A DNA stretch of 64,000 nucleotides from DASYQD01 sp036005845 (lineage in GTDB: Bacteria > Acidobacteriota > Thermoanaerobaculia > Multivoradales > JAIOJS01), in NCBI GenBank assembly GCA_036005845.1, contig DASYQD010000104.1, positions 1 through 64,000 on the forward strand, read 5' to 3'. The position numbers and the translations under genes were made by a program. This document shows positions 51,000 to 57,932 of the stretch, one piece after another (the stretch's first letter is position 1; the number at the start of each line of letters is the position of its first letter). Below the pieces are notes generated by a model. The model was not told the DNA's origin and ran no database searches. It saw only the letters and a program-made list of their open reading frames with translations.

Positions 51000-52120
51000 G
51001 GCCGGATGGCGACCTTGAGCACGCCGTCGCGCCGGGCGCCGAAGAGGTCGTATGCCTCGCGGATGCGCGCCAGCGGGAAGGTGTGGGTGAGCAGCGGCGT
51101 CAGGTCGACGCGCCCGTGCCGCACCACCTCGAGCAGCCGCCGCATCCGCTCCTTGCCGCCAGGGCAGAGCGTGGTGACGATCCGGTGGTCGCCCAACCCG
51201 GCGGCGAAGGCGTCGTAGGGCATCTGCAGCTTGCCGGAGTAGACGCCGAGCGACGACAGCGTGCCGCCGGGGCGCAGGCAGCGCAGGCAGCTCTCGAAGG
51301 TCTGCTGCGTGCCCAGCGCCTCGATCGCCACGTCGACACCGCCGCCGGTGAGCCGCTTCACCTCGTCGACGACGTCCACCCGGCGGTAGTCGAGCACCAC
51401 GTCGGCTCCCATCCGCTTCGACATGGCGAGACGGGTGTCGTCGCCGTCGACGCCGATGACGAGGGTCGCGCCCATCAGCCGCGCGCCGACCGTCGCGCAG
51501 AGCCCGATCGGCCCCTGCGCGAGCACCACCACCGAGTCGCCGATGCGCACCTGGCCCGACTCGGCGCCGGAGAAACCGGTGGAAGCGATGTCGGCGAGCA
51601 GCACCACTTCCTCGTCGCTGAGCTCGTCCGGCACCTTCGCCATGTTGGCCTGCGCGTTGGGCACGACGAGGTACTCGGCCTGCGCGCCGTGGATGGTATT
51701 GCCGAAGCGCCAGCCGCCGATCGCTTCGTAGCCGCCGCCGTGGCCGCACTGCGAATGGTGGCCGCTGAGGCAGGCGCCGCACTGTCCGCACGGCGTGATC
51801 GCGCCCACCAGCACGCGGTCGCCGACCTCGTAGCCGGTGACGCCCGCGCCGAGCTCGGCGATGACGCCGACCGGCTCGTGGCCGATGATGAGGCCCGGCC
51901 GCACCGGGTATTCGCCGCGCAGGATGTGGAGGTCGGTGCCGCAGATGGTGGTGAGCGTCACCCGCAGCAGCGCCTCGCCCGGGCCCGGCGAAGGCCGCGG
52001 CATCTCCTCGATGCGGATGTCGTCGACGCCGTGGAAGACGTTCGCTTGCATGGTGGCCTTGGGCGGACGATGAGCGGTGCTCGGCTTCTCGGCAAGCAGG
52101 GTGGCGGCAGCGGCGTTCAT
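50996..52120 (-). CDS. Zinc-dependent alcohol dehydrogenase (MDR family)
   Basis: A 374-residue medium-chain dehydrogenase. Catalytic zinc ligands: Cys60 (TICGTDLH) and the GHEPVG motif at about 80-85. Structural zinc: Cys111, 114, 117 and 125 (CGQCGACLSGHHSQC). The NAD(P) fold is seen at VVVLAQGPIGLCATVGA. It may oxidise a secondary or short-chain alcohol. The start at 52120 is preferred over the ATG at 52126, because AGGAGG is directly adjacent to the latter but seven bases from the former. It follows the OsmC gene by 29 nt and is coupled to the L,D-transpeptidase gene. Confidence 0.88.
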   Translation of the reverse strand: MNAAAATLLAEKPSTAHRPPKATMQANVFHGVDDIRIEEMPRPSPGPGEALLRVTLTTICGTDLHILRGEYPVRPGLIIGHEPVGVIAELGAGVTGYEVGDRVLVGAITPCGQCGACLSGHHSQCGHGGGYEAIGGWRFGNTIHGAQAEYLVVPNAQANMAKVPDELSDEEVVLLADIASTGFSGAESGQVRIGDSVVVLAQGPIGLCATVGARLMGATLVIGVDGDDTRLAMSKRMGADVVLDYRRVDVVDEVKRLTGGGVDVAIEALGTQQTFESCLRCLRPGGTLSSLGVYSGKLQMPYDAFAAGLGDHRIVTTLCPGGKERMRRLLEVVRHGRVDLTPLLTHTFPLARIREAYDLFGARRDGVLKVAIRP

Positions 52121-52149
52121 GGACATACCTCCTCGTCAAGCAGCGCGCG

Positions 52150-52575
52150 CTACATCGCAACAGGCGCCGCGACTGCGGGTGTCTCGACACCGGTGAGGCG
52201 CACCTCGAACAGCGGCGGATTGTGGAGGTGGCGCTTGACCGTGCACTGGTCGACCGCGCGAAGGATGGCGTCGCGGTACTTGTCGGGAAACGACCGCGGC
52301 AGGGTGACGTCGAGTCGGAGGACGGAGATCAACCCGTGCGCGGCGCGCTCGCCGGCGAGCGTCAGGCCGAGGCCAGCGGTGTCGATGCCGCGCTGCCGGC
52401 AGAACTGAAGCGCGAACAGGCCGGCACAGGCACCGATCGAGGCGAGGAAGAGGTCGAAGGGCGAGGGCGCCGTGCCGCCGCCGCCCGCCTCGACCGGCTG
52501 GTCGGTGTGAACGAGAAATCCCTTGTGCTCCGCGTCGACCGCCAAGCCACCGGGGAATCGCATCTCCATCCTCAT
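52150..52575 (-). CDS. OsmC/Ohr-family protein
   Basis: A 141-residue OsmC-fold protein. AVDAEHKGFLVHTDQPVEAGG opens the fold. LFLASIGACAGLFALQFCRQRG holds the two redox-active cysteines expected in peroxiredoxin-like OsmC proteins. The sequence ends VDQCTVKRHLHNPPLFEV. It should reduce organic hydroperoxides or modify fatty-acid-like substrates. The start at 52575 has AGGAGGT five bases upstream; nearby in-frame Mets are alternatives. It is the first gene of the operon with the alcohol dehydrogenase and L,D-transpeptidase. Confidence 0.83.
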   Translation of the reverse strand: MRMEMRFPGGLAVDAEHKGFLVHTDQPVEAGGGGTAPSPFDLFLASIGACAGLFALQFCRQRGIDTAGLGLTLAGERAAHGLISVLRLDVTLPRSFPDKYRDAILRAVDQCTVKRHLHNPPLFEVRLTGVETPAVAAPVAM

Positions 52576-52649
52576 CTGCCACCTCCTGCCGTCGTCGACG
52601 CTAGCCGGGGGAAGCCGCGCCGTCACCGCGCCTCGGGGCCGGGCACCGC

Positions 52650-52665
52650 CTACCCCGGCGGGCGG
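52650..52665. promoter_or_regulatory. Candidate operator, YYACCC-N4-GGGYRG palindrome (copy 6)
   Basis: CTACCC-CGGC-GGGCGG lies between the OsmC operon (minus) and the nucleotidyltransferase-Usp operon (plus). A -10-like TACGAT occurs at 52688-52693, which would put the palindrome centre about 42 bp upstream of the transcription start. That is the classic position for a response-regulator activator. Confidence 0.6.
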
Positions 52666-52712
52666 CGCTTTGCAGCCAGCCGCTTCCTACGATGGCTCGC
52701 GGGGAGGACCGC

Positions 52713-53666
52713 ATGGGCGAGGAGCCTGTCGGGCAGCGCTGGTCGATCGTGCTCGCGGGCGGCAGCGGGACTCGGCTGTCCGGGCTGACCACGGTGGGTG
52801 CGACGACCGTGCCGAAGCAGTACTGCGGCTTCTTCGGCGGCCCTTCGCTGCTCCGCCTCGCGCTGCGGCGCGCGACCGCGGTCGCGCCGCCGGAACGGAC
52901 CCTCGTCGTGGTGGCCGAGGAGCATCGCTCGTGGTGGCGCCGCGAGCTGGCGAGCCTGCCGGCGCGCAACGTGCTGGTGCAGCCCCGCAACCGCGGCACG
53001 GCGGTGGGCGTCCTGCTGCCGCTCGTCGAGGTCCTGAGACGCGACGCCGCCGCGCTCGTCGCCATCTTCCCCGCCGATCATCACGTGCGCCGCGAAGAGG
53101 CCCTCGCCGCCGCCGTGCGCCGTTCGCTCGCGCTCGCGCAGACTCTGCCGGCGTACGCGGTCCTCGTCGGCGTGCGGCCCGCGCGTCCGGACGGGGACCT
53201 CGGTTGGATCCTGCCGGGCGGCACGGCCGTGGGCCTCGACGGCGCGCGGGTCGCCGCCTTTCGAGAGAAGCCGCCGGCGGCGGAGGCGGTGCGGCTGATG
53301 AGGAGCGGCGGCCTCGTCAACACCTTCATCCTGTCGGCCACGGCGCGTGGGCTCCACGCACTCTGCGAACGGCACCTGCCGGAGGTGGCTGCTGCCCTGG
53401 GCGCTCGCGAGTACGAGCCGTTGCATCGACTCTACGAGCGGCTGCCCACGCGCGACCTCTCCCGCGACGTGCTGACGCGGGCTCCCGAATCACTCTTGGT
53501 GGTGACCGCAGCGGCCTGCGGCTGGTCGGACCTGGGTACCCCGCAGCGGGTGGCGCGCTGCCTGCGCGCCATGCCGCGGGAGCATCGCATCGGCGACTTC
53601 GCACCCGCGTTCCTGGACCTCGCTCGCCAACTGCCGAACGCGGCGGTCAAGGAGATCTCGTCATGA
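52713..53666 (+). CDS. Mannose-1-phosphate guanylyltransferase-like nucleotidyltransferase
   Basis: A 317-residue sugar-1-phosphate nucleotidyltransferase. IVLAGGSGTRLSGLTT is the nucleotide-binding loop. PKQYCGFFG is the family's P-K-Q motif, followed by QPRNRGTAVG, FPADHHV and the sugar-site region FREKPPA. It should form GDP-mannose or a similar activated sugar. The isomerase domain of bifunctional ManC/AlgA is missing. ATG 52713 is preferred to 52692 because GGGGAGG lies six bases upstream. Its stop overlaps the downstream Usp start (ATGA), a curious pairing. Confidence 0.82.
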   Translation: MGEEPVGQRWSIVLAGGSGTRLSGLTTVGATTVPKQYCGFFGGPSLLRLALRRATAVAPPERTLVVVAEEHRSWWRRELASLPARNVLVQPRNRGTAVGVLLPLVEVLRRDAAALVAIFPADHHVRREEALAAAVRRSLALAQTLPAYAVLVGVRPARPDGDLGWILPGGTAVGLDGARVAAFREKPPAAEAVRLMRSGGLVNTFILSATARGLHALCERHLPEVAAALGAREYEPLHRLYERLPTRDLSRDVLTRAPESLLVVTAAACGWSDLGTPQRVARCLRAMPREHRIGDFAPAFLDLARQLPNAAVKEISS

Positions 53667-54544
53667 ACATCCAGCGCATCCTGCACCCGACCGACCTGCA
53701 GCCCGGCTCCCGCTACGCCCTGCCTCTGGCCGCCGAGCTGGCACGCAAGCTCGATGCGGAGCTGCACGTGCTCCACGTCGAGCCCATGCGCGGCAGCGTA
53801 CCCTTGGAGGTCGACGAGCCCGCACAGCTTCGCATGCTGAAGCGGGAGCCGTTTCTCGCCGACATGCGGCTGCACACTGTTTGCCGCCAGGCCGACGACG
53901 TGGCGACGGCGATCGTCGCCTACGCCGCCGACCACGACGTGGACCTCGTCGTCATGAGCTCGCAGGACCTGCACGGCAACCTGTTCCGGCTGCTGCGCAG
54001 CGACGCTCTCGAGGTGGCGCGGCGGAGCACCTGCTCGGTGCTCAGGCTCGAGTCCGACCAGCTGCCGGAGTTGCTCCGGATGCGCACGCTGCTGGTGCCC
54101 TTCGACTATTCGCATCCGTCGCGGGAAGCGCTCCGCTGGGCCGCGGCCATCGCCGCCCGCTGGGGAGCGCGGATCGCGCTCTTCCACGTCATTCCCGAGC
54201 CCGTCCTGCGAGCCGGCAGCGACAGCCTCAAGCGCTCGCGATGGCGCGAGACTCATCGTCGTCAAGCCGAGCTGCGACTGATCGACATCGCCGGCTACCT
54301 GGCACCGGGGGTACCGGTGACGCTAGACATCCACTTCGGCGACCCGGCGCGCGAGATCGTCGGGCGCGCCGCCGAGGGGATCGACATGGTGGTGATGGCG
54401 AGCCACGGCATGTCGGCAGCCAAGCGCCTGCTCATCGGCAGCGTCGCCGAGGAGGTGCAGCGCCTGGCTGCGGCGCCGGTCCTCCTCGTCAAGGCTCAGC
54501 CGGGCGAGGCGGCGCAGCGACCCGACGCTCGACGCACGGCTTGA
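53663..54544 (+). CDS. Tandem universal stress protein
   Basis: A 293-residue protein with two Usp domains: NIQRILHPTDLQPGSRYALP with the loop region MSSQDLHGNLFRLLRSDA (loop degenerate), and RTLLVPFDYSHPSREALRWA with MASHGMSAAKRLLIGSVAEE (loop intact). It is a paralogue of the Usp at 39020. It is coupled to the nucleotidyltransferase by a 4-nt overlap and ends 5 nt from the convergent patatin-like gene. Confidence 0.86.
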   Translation: MNIQRILHPTDLQPGSRYALPLAAELARKLDAELHVLHVEPMRGSVPLEVDEPAQLRMLKREPFLADMRLHTVCRQADDVATAIVAYAADHDVDLVVMSSQDLHGNLFRLLRSDALEVARRSTCSVLRLESDQLPELLRMRTLLVPFDYSHPSREALRWAAAIAARWGARIALFHVIPEPVLRAGSDSLKRSRWRETHRRQAELRLIDIAGYLAPGVPVTLDIHFGDPAREIVGRAAEGIDMVVMASHGMSAAKRLLIGSVAEEVQRLAAAPVLLVKAQPGEAAQRPDARRTA

Positions 54545-54549
54545 ACGTA

Positions 54550-56169
54550 TCAGCGCGAACGCTGCAGCAGCGCGTACGGGTTGTCCTGCAGCGTCGCCCA
54601 CAGCGGCAGCAGGGCCGCCTCGAGCGTGGCCTCGGCGCTCCCCGGTGTCGCCAGCGCTGCGGCTCGCCGCTCGCGCAGGTGCTCGAGGAGCTTGAGGCAG
54701 GCGGTGGCCTGGCCGCAGGCGACGAAATCGCGGAGCTGCTCCTCGTCTGCCCACAGCGTCGTCGGCACCGCCTCGGCGCGGCGCGAGAGGAGCTGCAGCT
54801 CGAGCGAGGGCAGCAGGTCGGGGTGGCGCTCGCGCGGCTTGCTGCGGCGGGCGTCGACGTCGTAGATAAGCACCAGCCGCGCCCGCCGCTGGTAGCGCGA
54901 GCCCTCGCCGAGCAGCGACTGCTGGATGAGGCGCCGCACGCGCTTCATCGACACGTCGTTCACCATCGCCAGCACCGAGCCGATGCGGCGGCTCGCAAGG
55001 TCGCCGACGTCGCGCAGGCGCAGGCCGGCGAGGAGCGGCGGCAGGTCGACGCCGGTGTCGGCGCGGATCGACTCCATCTGCCGCGCGACGGCGCGGCGCA
55101 GGCGCCAGAGCAGGTACGTCGTGCCGCCGGCGAGCACGGCGGGCACGACGCTGGTGAAGAGCAGCAGCACCAGCGTCTTCCACGTCCATGCTCCCGCCCA
55201 CGGCGCACTGACCAGCGGATAGAGCACCGCGACGAATGACAGCAGCGCCAGCCAGAAGCCGACGCGCGCAAGGCGCGCTACGGTCTTCATCCGCATGCCG
55301 GGCAGCCCGCTCGCCTTCGGCTCCGCGAACAGCGGCTCGCGCCGCTTGCTGGTGTCGGAGACGAGCAGCAGCCCGAGCTGATCGAACATGCCGGCGCGCT
55401 CGTAGACGGTGAGCGCGCCGTCGACGCCCTGGTTGTCGTAGATGCCGCCGTCCATCAGCGGCACCGGCGGGAAGCGCTCGCCGCCGAGCTGCTCGCGCAC
55501 GGCGGCGGCATCGCTCCACGCGAAGTCGCGCGGGAAGACGAGCGGCTCGAAGGCGCCGGGGAAGCACGACGAGGCGGCGACGACGTCGGCGATGCGGACC
55601 TCGCGCGCCACCGCGGCGGGGATCTCGAGCGGCGCCAGGTTGCCCACCTTCACCCGCGTGCGGCGGCTGGTCTGGAAGCGGTAGGCGCGGCCGGAGTGGA
55701 ACTCGGTGGCCGAGAAGATCAGCTCGTCGGGCCCGTGCGGGCTGTCGATGAGCTCGCCGAGCTTGGCGTCACCGTAGAGCGGCGAGCCGGCGTAGACGCG
55801 CGCCGCGGCACGGATGAGGCTGGCGGAAGGATCGTGCGGCCCGCGGGCGGCGAGCCGCGCCACCGCCTCCTTCACCACGTTGAGCGAGCGCAGCGTCTCC
55901 CAGGCGCGGGCGTAGAAGGCGCCGAAGCTTTCGCGCCGCGCGCACGACAGCGCCCAGGCGGCGCCGACGATGGTGCCGCCCGAGATCGTCGACAGGGTGC
56001 GCACTTTCGGCAGCAGCGCCACGCGGTCGAGCAGGTCGAGCACGCCGAGATGGAAGGCGGCGGCGCGGTAGCCGCCGCCGGAGAGACACAGCGCGATGTC
56101 GCCGGCGAGGCCGGGGCCGGTGTCGTCGGAACCTTCGGGCGGCTGGTCGAGCATCGTCGCCGGCATCAT
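54550..56169 (-). CDS. Patatin-like phospholipase with internal membrane helices
   Basis: A 539-residue protein. The oxyanion loop LCLSGGGYRAAAFHLGVL (about residues 27-44), nucleophile Ser in TISGGTIVG (near 63) and catalytic Asp in LMDGGIYDNQG (near 243) define a patatin-type Ser-Asp lipase. The nucleophile elbow is S-x-S-G-G rather than G-x-S-x-G. Two membrane helices (about 310-365) separate it from a C-terminal domain of unknown role. It probably hydrolyses membrane phospholipid from the cytoplasmic face. It diverges from the ECF sigma gene (81-bp spacer). Confidence 0.82.
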   Translation of the reverse strand: MMPATMLDQPPEGSDDTGPGLAGDIALCLSGGGYRAAAFHLGVLDLLDRVALLPKVRTLSTISGGTIVGAAWALSCARRESFGAFYARAWETLRSLNVVKEAVARLAARGPHDPSASLIRAAARVYAGSPLYGDAKLGELIDSPHGPDELIFSATEFHSGRAYRFQTSRRTRVKVGNLAPLEIPAAVAREVRIADVVAASSCFPGAFEPLVFPRDFAWSDAAAVREQLGGERFPPVPLMDGGIYDNQGVDGALTVYERAGMFDQLGLLLVSDTSKRREPLFAEPKASGLPGMRMKTVARLARVGFWLALLSFVAVLYPLVSAPWAGAWTWKTLVLLLFTSVVPAVLAGGTTYLLWRLRRAVARQMESIRADTGVDLPPLLAGLRLRDVGDLASRRIGSVLAMVNDVSMKRVRRLIQQSLLGEGSRYQRRARLVLIYDVDARRSKPRERHPDLLPSLELQLLSRRAEAVPTTLWADEEQLRDFVACGQATACLKLLEHLRERRAAALATPGSAEATLEAALLPLWATLQDNPYALLQRSR

Positions 56170-56212
56170 CGCATCGGTCCACGGGCCCGGCGCTATCCTT
56201 CAACGCGGCGCG

Positions 56213-56242
56213 GCGAAGGATTTGCCGCCGCGCGCCCTCTAC
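56213..56242 (+). promoter_or_regulatory. ECF-sigma-type promoter of the sigma/FecR operon
   Basis: A -35-like GCGAAGGATT (56213-56222) and a -10-like CCTCTAC (56236-56242) are identical in sequence and spacing to a promoter at 60325-60354; 27 of 30 positions match. The -10 ends eight bases before the ATG, implying a leaderless or nearly leaderless mRNA. Its position before the sigma gene suggests autoregulation. Confidence 0.65.
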
Positions 56243-56250
56243 TCCTTCGC

Positions 56251-56892
56251 ATGTGGCCTCGGAAGCCGACCCCGATCGACCTGCGGCCCGACGACCGCGC
56301 CCTCGTGCGCCGCATGCAGGCCGGCGAGGATGCGGCGTTCGAGAAGTTCTTCGGCGACAACTTCCAGGGCCTCTTCCGCTTCGCCCTCTCGCGCGTCGAC
56401 GGTGACCGCGACCTGGCGCGCGACCTCGCGCAGGCCGCCATGTGCAAGGGCATGGAGCGGCTCGACACCTGGCGCGGGGAGGCGCCGCTGTTCAGCTGGC
56501 TGTGCGCCATCTGCCGCTTCGAGCTGACGGCGCACTTCCGCAAGCTGGGGCGCCGGGCGCGCGAGGTCGAGCTGCCCGAAGAGGGCCTCGTCGCCGGCGG
56601 CGCCCTCGAGTCGCTGTCGTTCGAGCTCGGCGATCCGGAGCACCAGCTCCTGCGGCGCGAGGTCGGCCGGCTGGTGCACGTGGCGATCGACAACCTGCCG
56701 CCGCACTACCGGCAGGTGCTGCAGTGGAAGTACGTCGAGGGGCTGGCGGTCAACGAGATCGCGTCGCGGCTCGCGCTGTCGGCGAAGGCGGCCGAGTCGC
56801 TGCTGACGCGGGCGCGCGGAGCGTTCCGCGACGCCTTCGCGAGCTTGACGGCGGCCGGCGCGGGGCCGGTGCCCGCCGAGGGGAAGCCATGA
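56251..56892 (+). CDS. ECF-family RNA polymerase sigma factor
   Basis: A 213-residue sigma factor. Region 2 is FEKFFGDNFQGLFRFALSRV through RDLARDLAQAAMCKGMERL with TWRGEAPLFSWLCAICRFEL (core and -10 binding). Region 4 is VHVAIDNLPPHYRQVLQWKY with VNEIASRLALSAKAAESLLT, a helix-turn-helix for the -35. The gene overlaps the FecR-like gene by 4 nt (ATGA), the standard sigma/anti-sigma arrangement. It is likely active on its own promoter and on the matching promoter at 60325. Confidence 0.9.
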   Translation: MWPRKPTPIDLRPDDRALVRRMQAGEDAAFEKFFGDNFQGLFRFALSRVDGDRDLARDLAQAAMCKGMERLDTWRGEAPLFSWLCAICRFELTAHFRKLGRRAREVELPEEGLVAGGALESLSFELGDPEHQLLRREVGRLVHVAIDNLPPHYRQVLQWKYVEGLAVNEIASRLALSAKAAESLLTRARGAFRDAFASLTAAGAGPVPAEGKP

Positions 56893-57917
56893 ACGAGCAG
56901 CGCGCTCGTGACGTCGAGACCGTCGCCGCGGGCGAGGCGCAGGTCGCGGCGCTGTTGCGGCTCGCGGGCGCCGCGCCGGCGCTCTCCGAAGAGGAGCTGC
57001 TGCCGGCGCGGGCCGCGGCGCGGGCGGTGTGGCAGCGGCAGGTGCGGCAGCGCGCGCGGCGGCGCCAGGCGTGGGCGGCGGGCGCGCTCGCGGCGAGCCT
57101 CGTCGCCGCTGTTTCGGTGGCCTGGTGGGTACGCAAGCCCGCGGTGCCCGCGGCGCCGGTGACCGTGGCGTCGCTCGAGCTGCGCAGCGGCGACGTGACG
57201 GTCGAGCCGGCGCCGGCGATCTCCGCTGCCGCCGGCACCACGCCGCCGTTGCTCGCCGGCACCGTGCTCACTTCCGCCGCCGATGGCCGCGCCGCGCTGC
57301 GCCTCGCCGGCGGCGTCTCGGTCCGCCTCGACGGCGGCTCGCGCGTGCGGCTGCTCGCACCGCGCGCGCTGGCGCTCGAGTCGGGCGCGCTCTACGTCGA
57401 CTCCGGCGCGCTGCCCGGCGCGCCGCTCGAGGTGGTGACGCCGCTCGGCCGCGTCACCGACCTCGGCACGCAGTTCGAGGTGCGGCTCGCGCCCGCCGGC
57501 GCGGCGGCTCCGGCGCTGCACCTGCGTGTGCGCGAGGGCGAGGTGCGCGTCGACAGCGGCGGCGCCACGCATCGCGCCGAAGCCGGCAGCGAGCTGCTGC
57601 TCGCCGCCGACGGCACCGTACGCCACGGCGCGCTGGCCGCCGACGACCCCGCTTGGCAGTGGGCGGCGCGCGCGGCGCCGGCCATCGAGATCGAGGGCCG
57701 CACCCTGGCCTCGTTCCTCGACCGCGAGACGCGCGAGCTCGGGCTGCGCTGGCGGCTGGTCGAGCCACGCCCCGAGCAGGCGCCGAACGACGTGGTGCTG
57801 CACGGCTCGGTCGACGGCCTCACGCCGGAGGAGGCGATCGAGGTCGTCCTCACCGGCAGCGGCCTGCGCGGCGCGCGCGCGCACGGCGAGCTGCTGCTCT
57901 CCGCCGCGCCCCGCTGA
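56889..57917 (+). CDS. FecR-like anti-sigma factor with C-terminal STN-like domain
   Basis: A 342-residue inner-membrane protein. The cytoplasmic part (about residues 1-60) would hold the sigma factor. One membrane helix follows (AAGALAASLVAAVSVAWWV). A periplasmic FecR domain (about 95-240) has GRAALRLAGGVSVRLDGGSR, ALESGALYVDSG and GRVTDLGTQFEVRL. The end (about 260-340) reads like an STN fold: IEIEGRTLASFLDRE, GSVDGLTPEEAIEVVLTGSG. The same fold lies at the N-terminus of the TonB receptor encoded next door. Confidence 0.83.
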   Translation: MNEQRARDVETVAAGEAQVAALLRLAGAAPALSEEELLPARAAARAVWQRQVRQRARRRQAWAAGALAASLVAAVSVAWWVRKPAVPAAPVTVASLELRSGDVTVEPAPAISAAAGTTPPLLAGTVLTSAADGRAALRLAGGVSVRLDGGSRVRLLAPRALALESGALYVDSGALPGAPLEVVTPLGRVTDLGTQFEVRLAPAGAAAPALHLRVREGEVRVDSGGATHRAEAGSELLLAADGTVRHGALAADDPAWQWAARAAPAIEIEGRTLASFLDRETRELGLRWRLVEPRPEQAPNDVVLHGSVDGLTPEEAIEVVLTGSGLRGARAHGELLLSAAPR

Positions 57918-57932
57918 GAAGCCTTCTCAGCG
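57912..57932. terminator. Bidirectional dyad containing both stop codons
   Basis: CGCTGAGAAG (57912-57921) and CTTCTCAGCG (57923-57932) are perfect complements around one central base; a 9-bp stem with a 3-nt loop is feasible. The TGA of the FecR-like gene and the TGA (minus) of the TonB receptor gene lie within the arms. It works symmetrically for both convergent genes. Confidence 0.6.

Noticed and set aside
49383..52190. Single 935-residue minus-strand frame covering alcohol dehydrogenase and L,D-transpeptidase
   Set aside because: Only the C-terminal 538 residues are protein-like; the rest is a shadow of the alcohol dehydrogenase gene in another frame.
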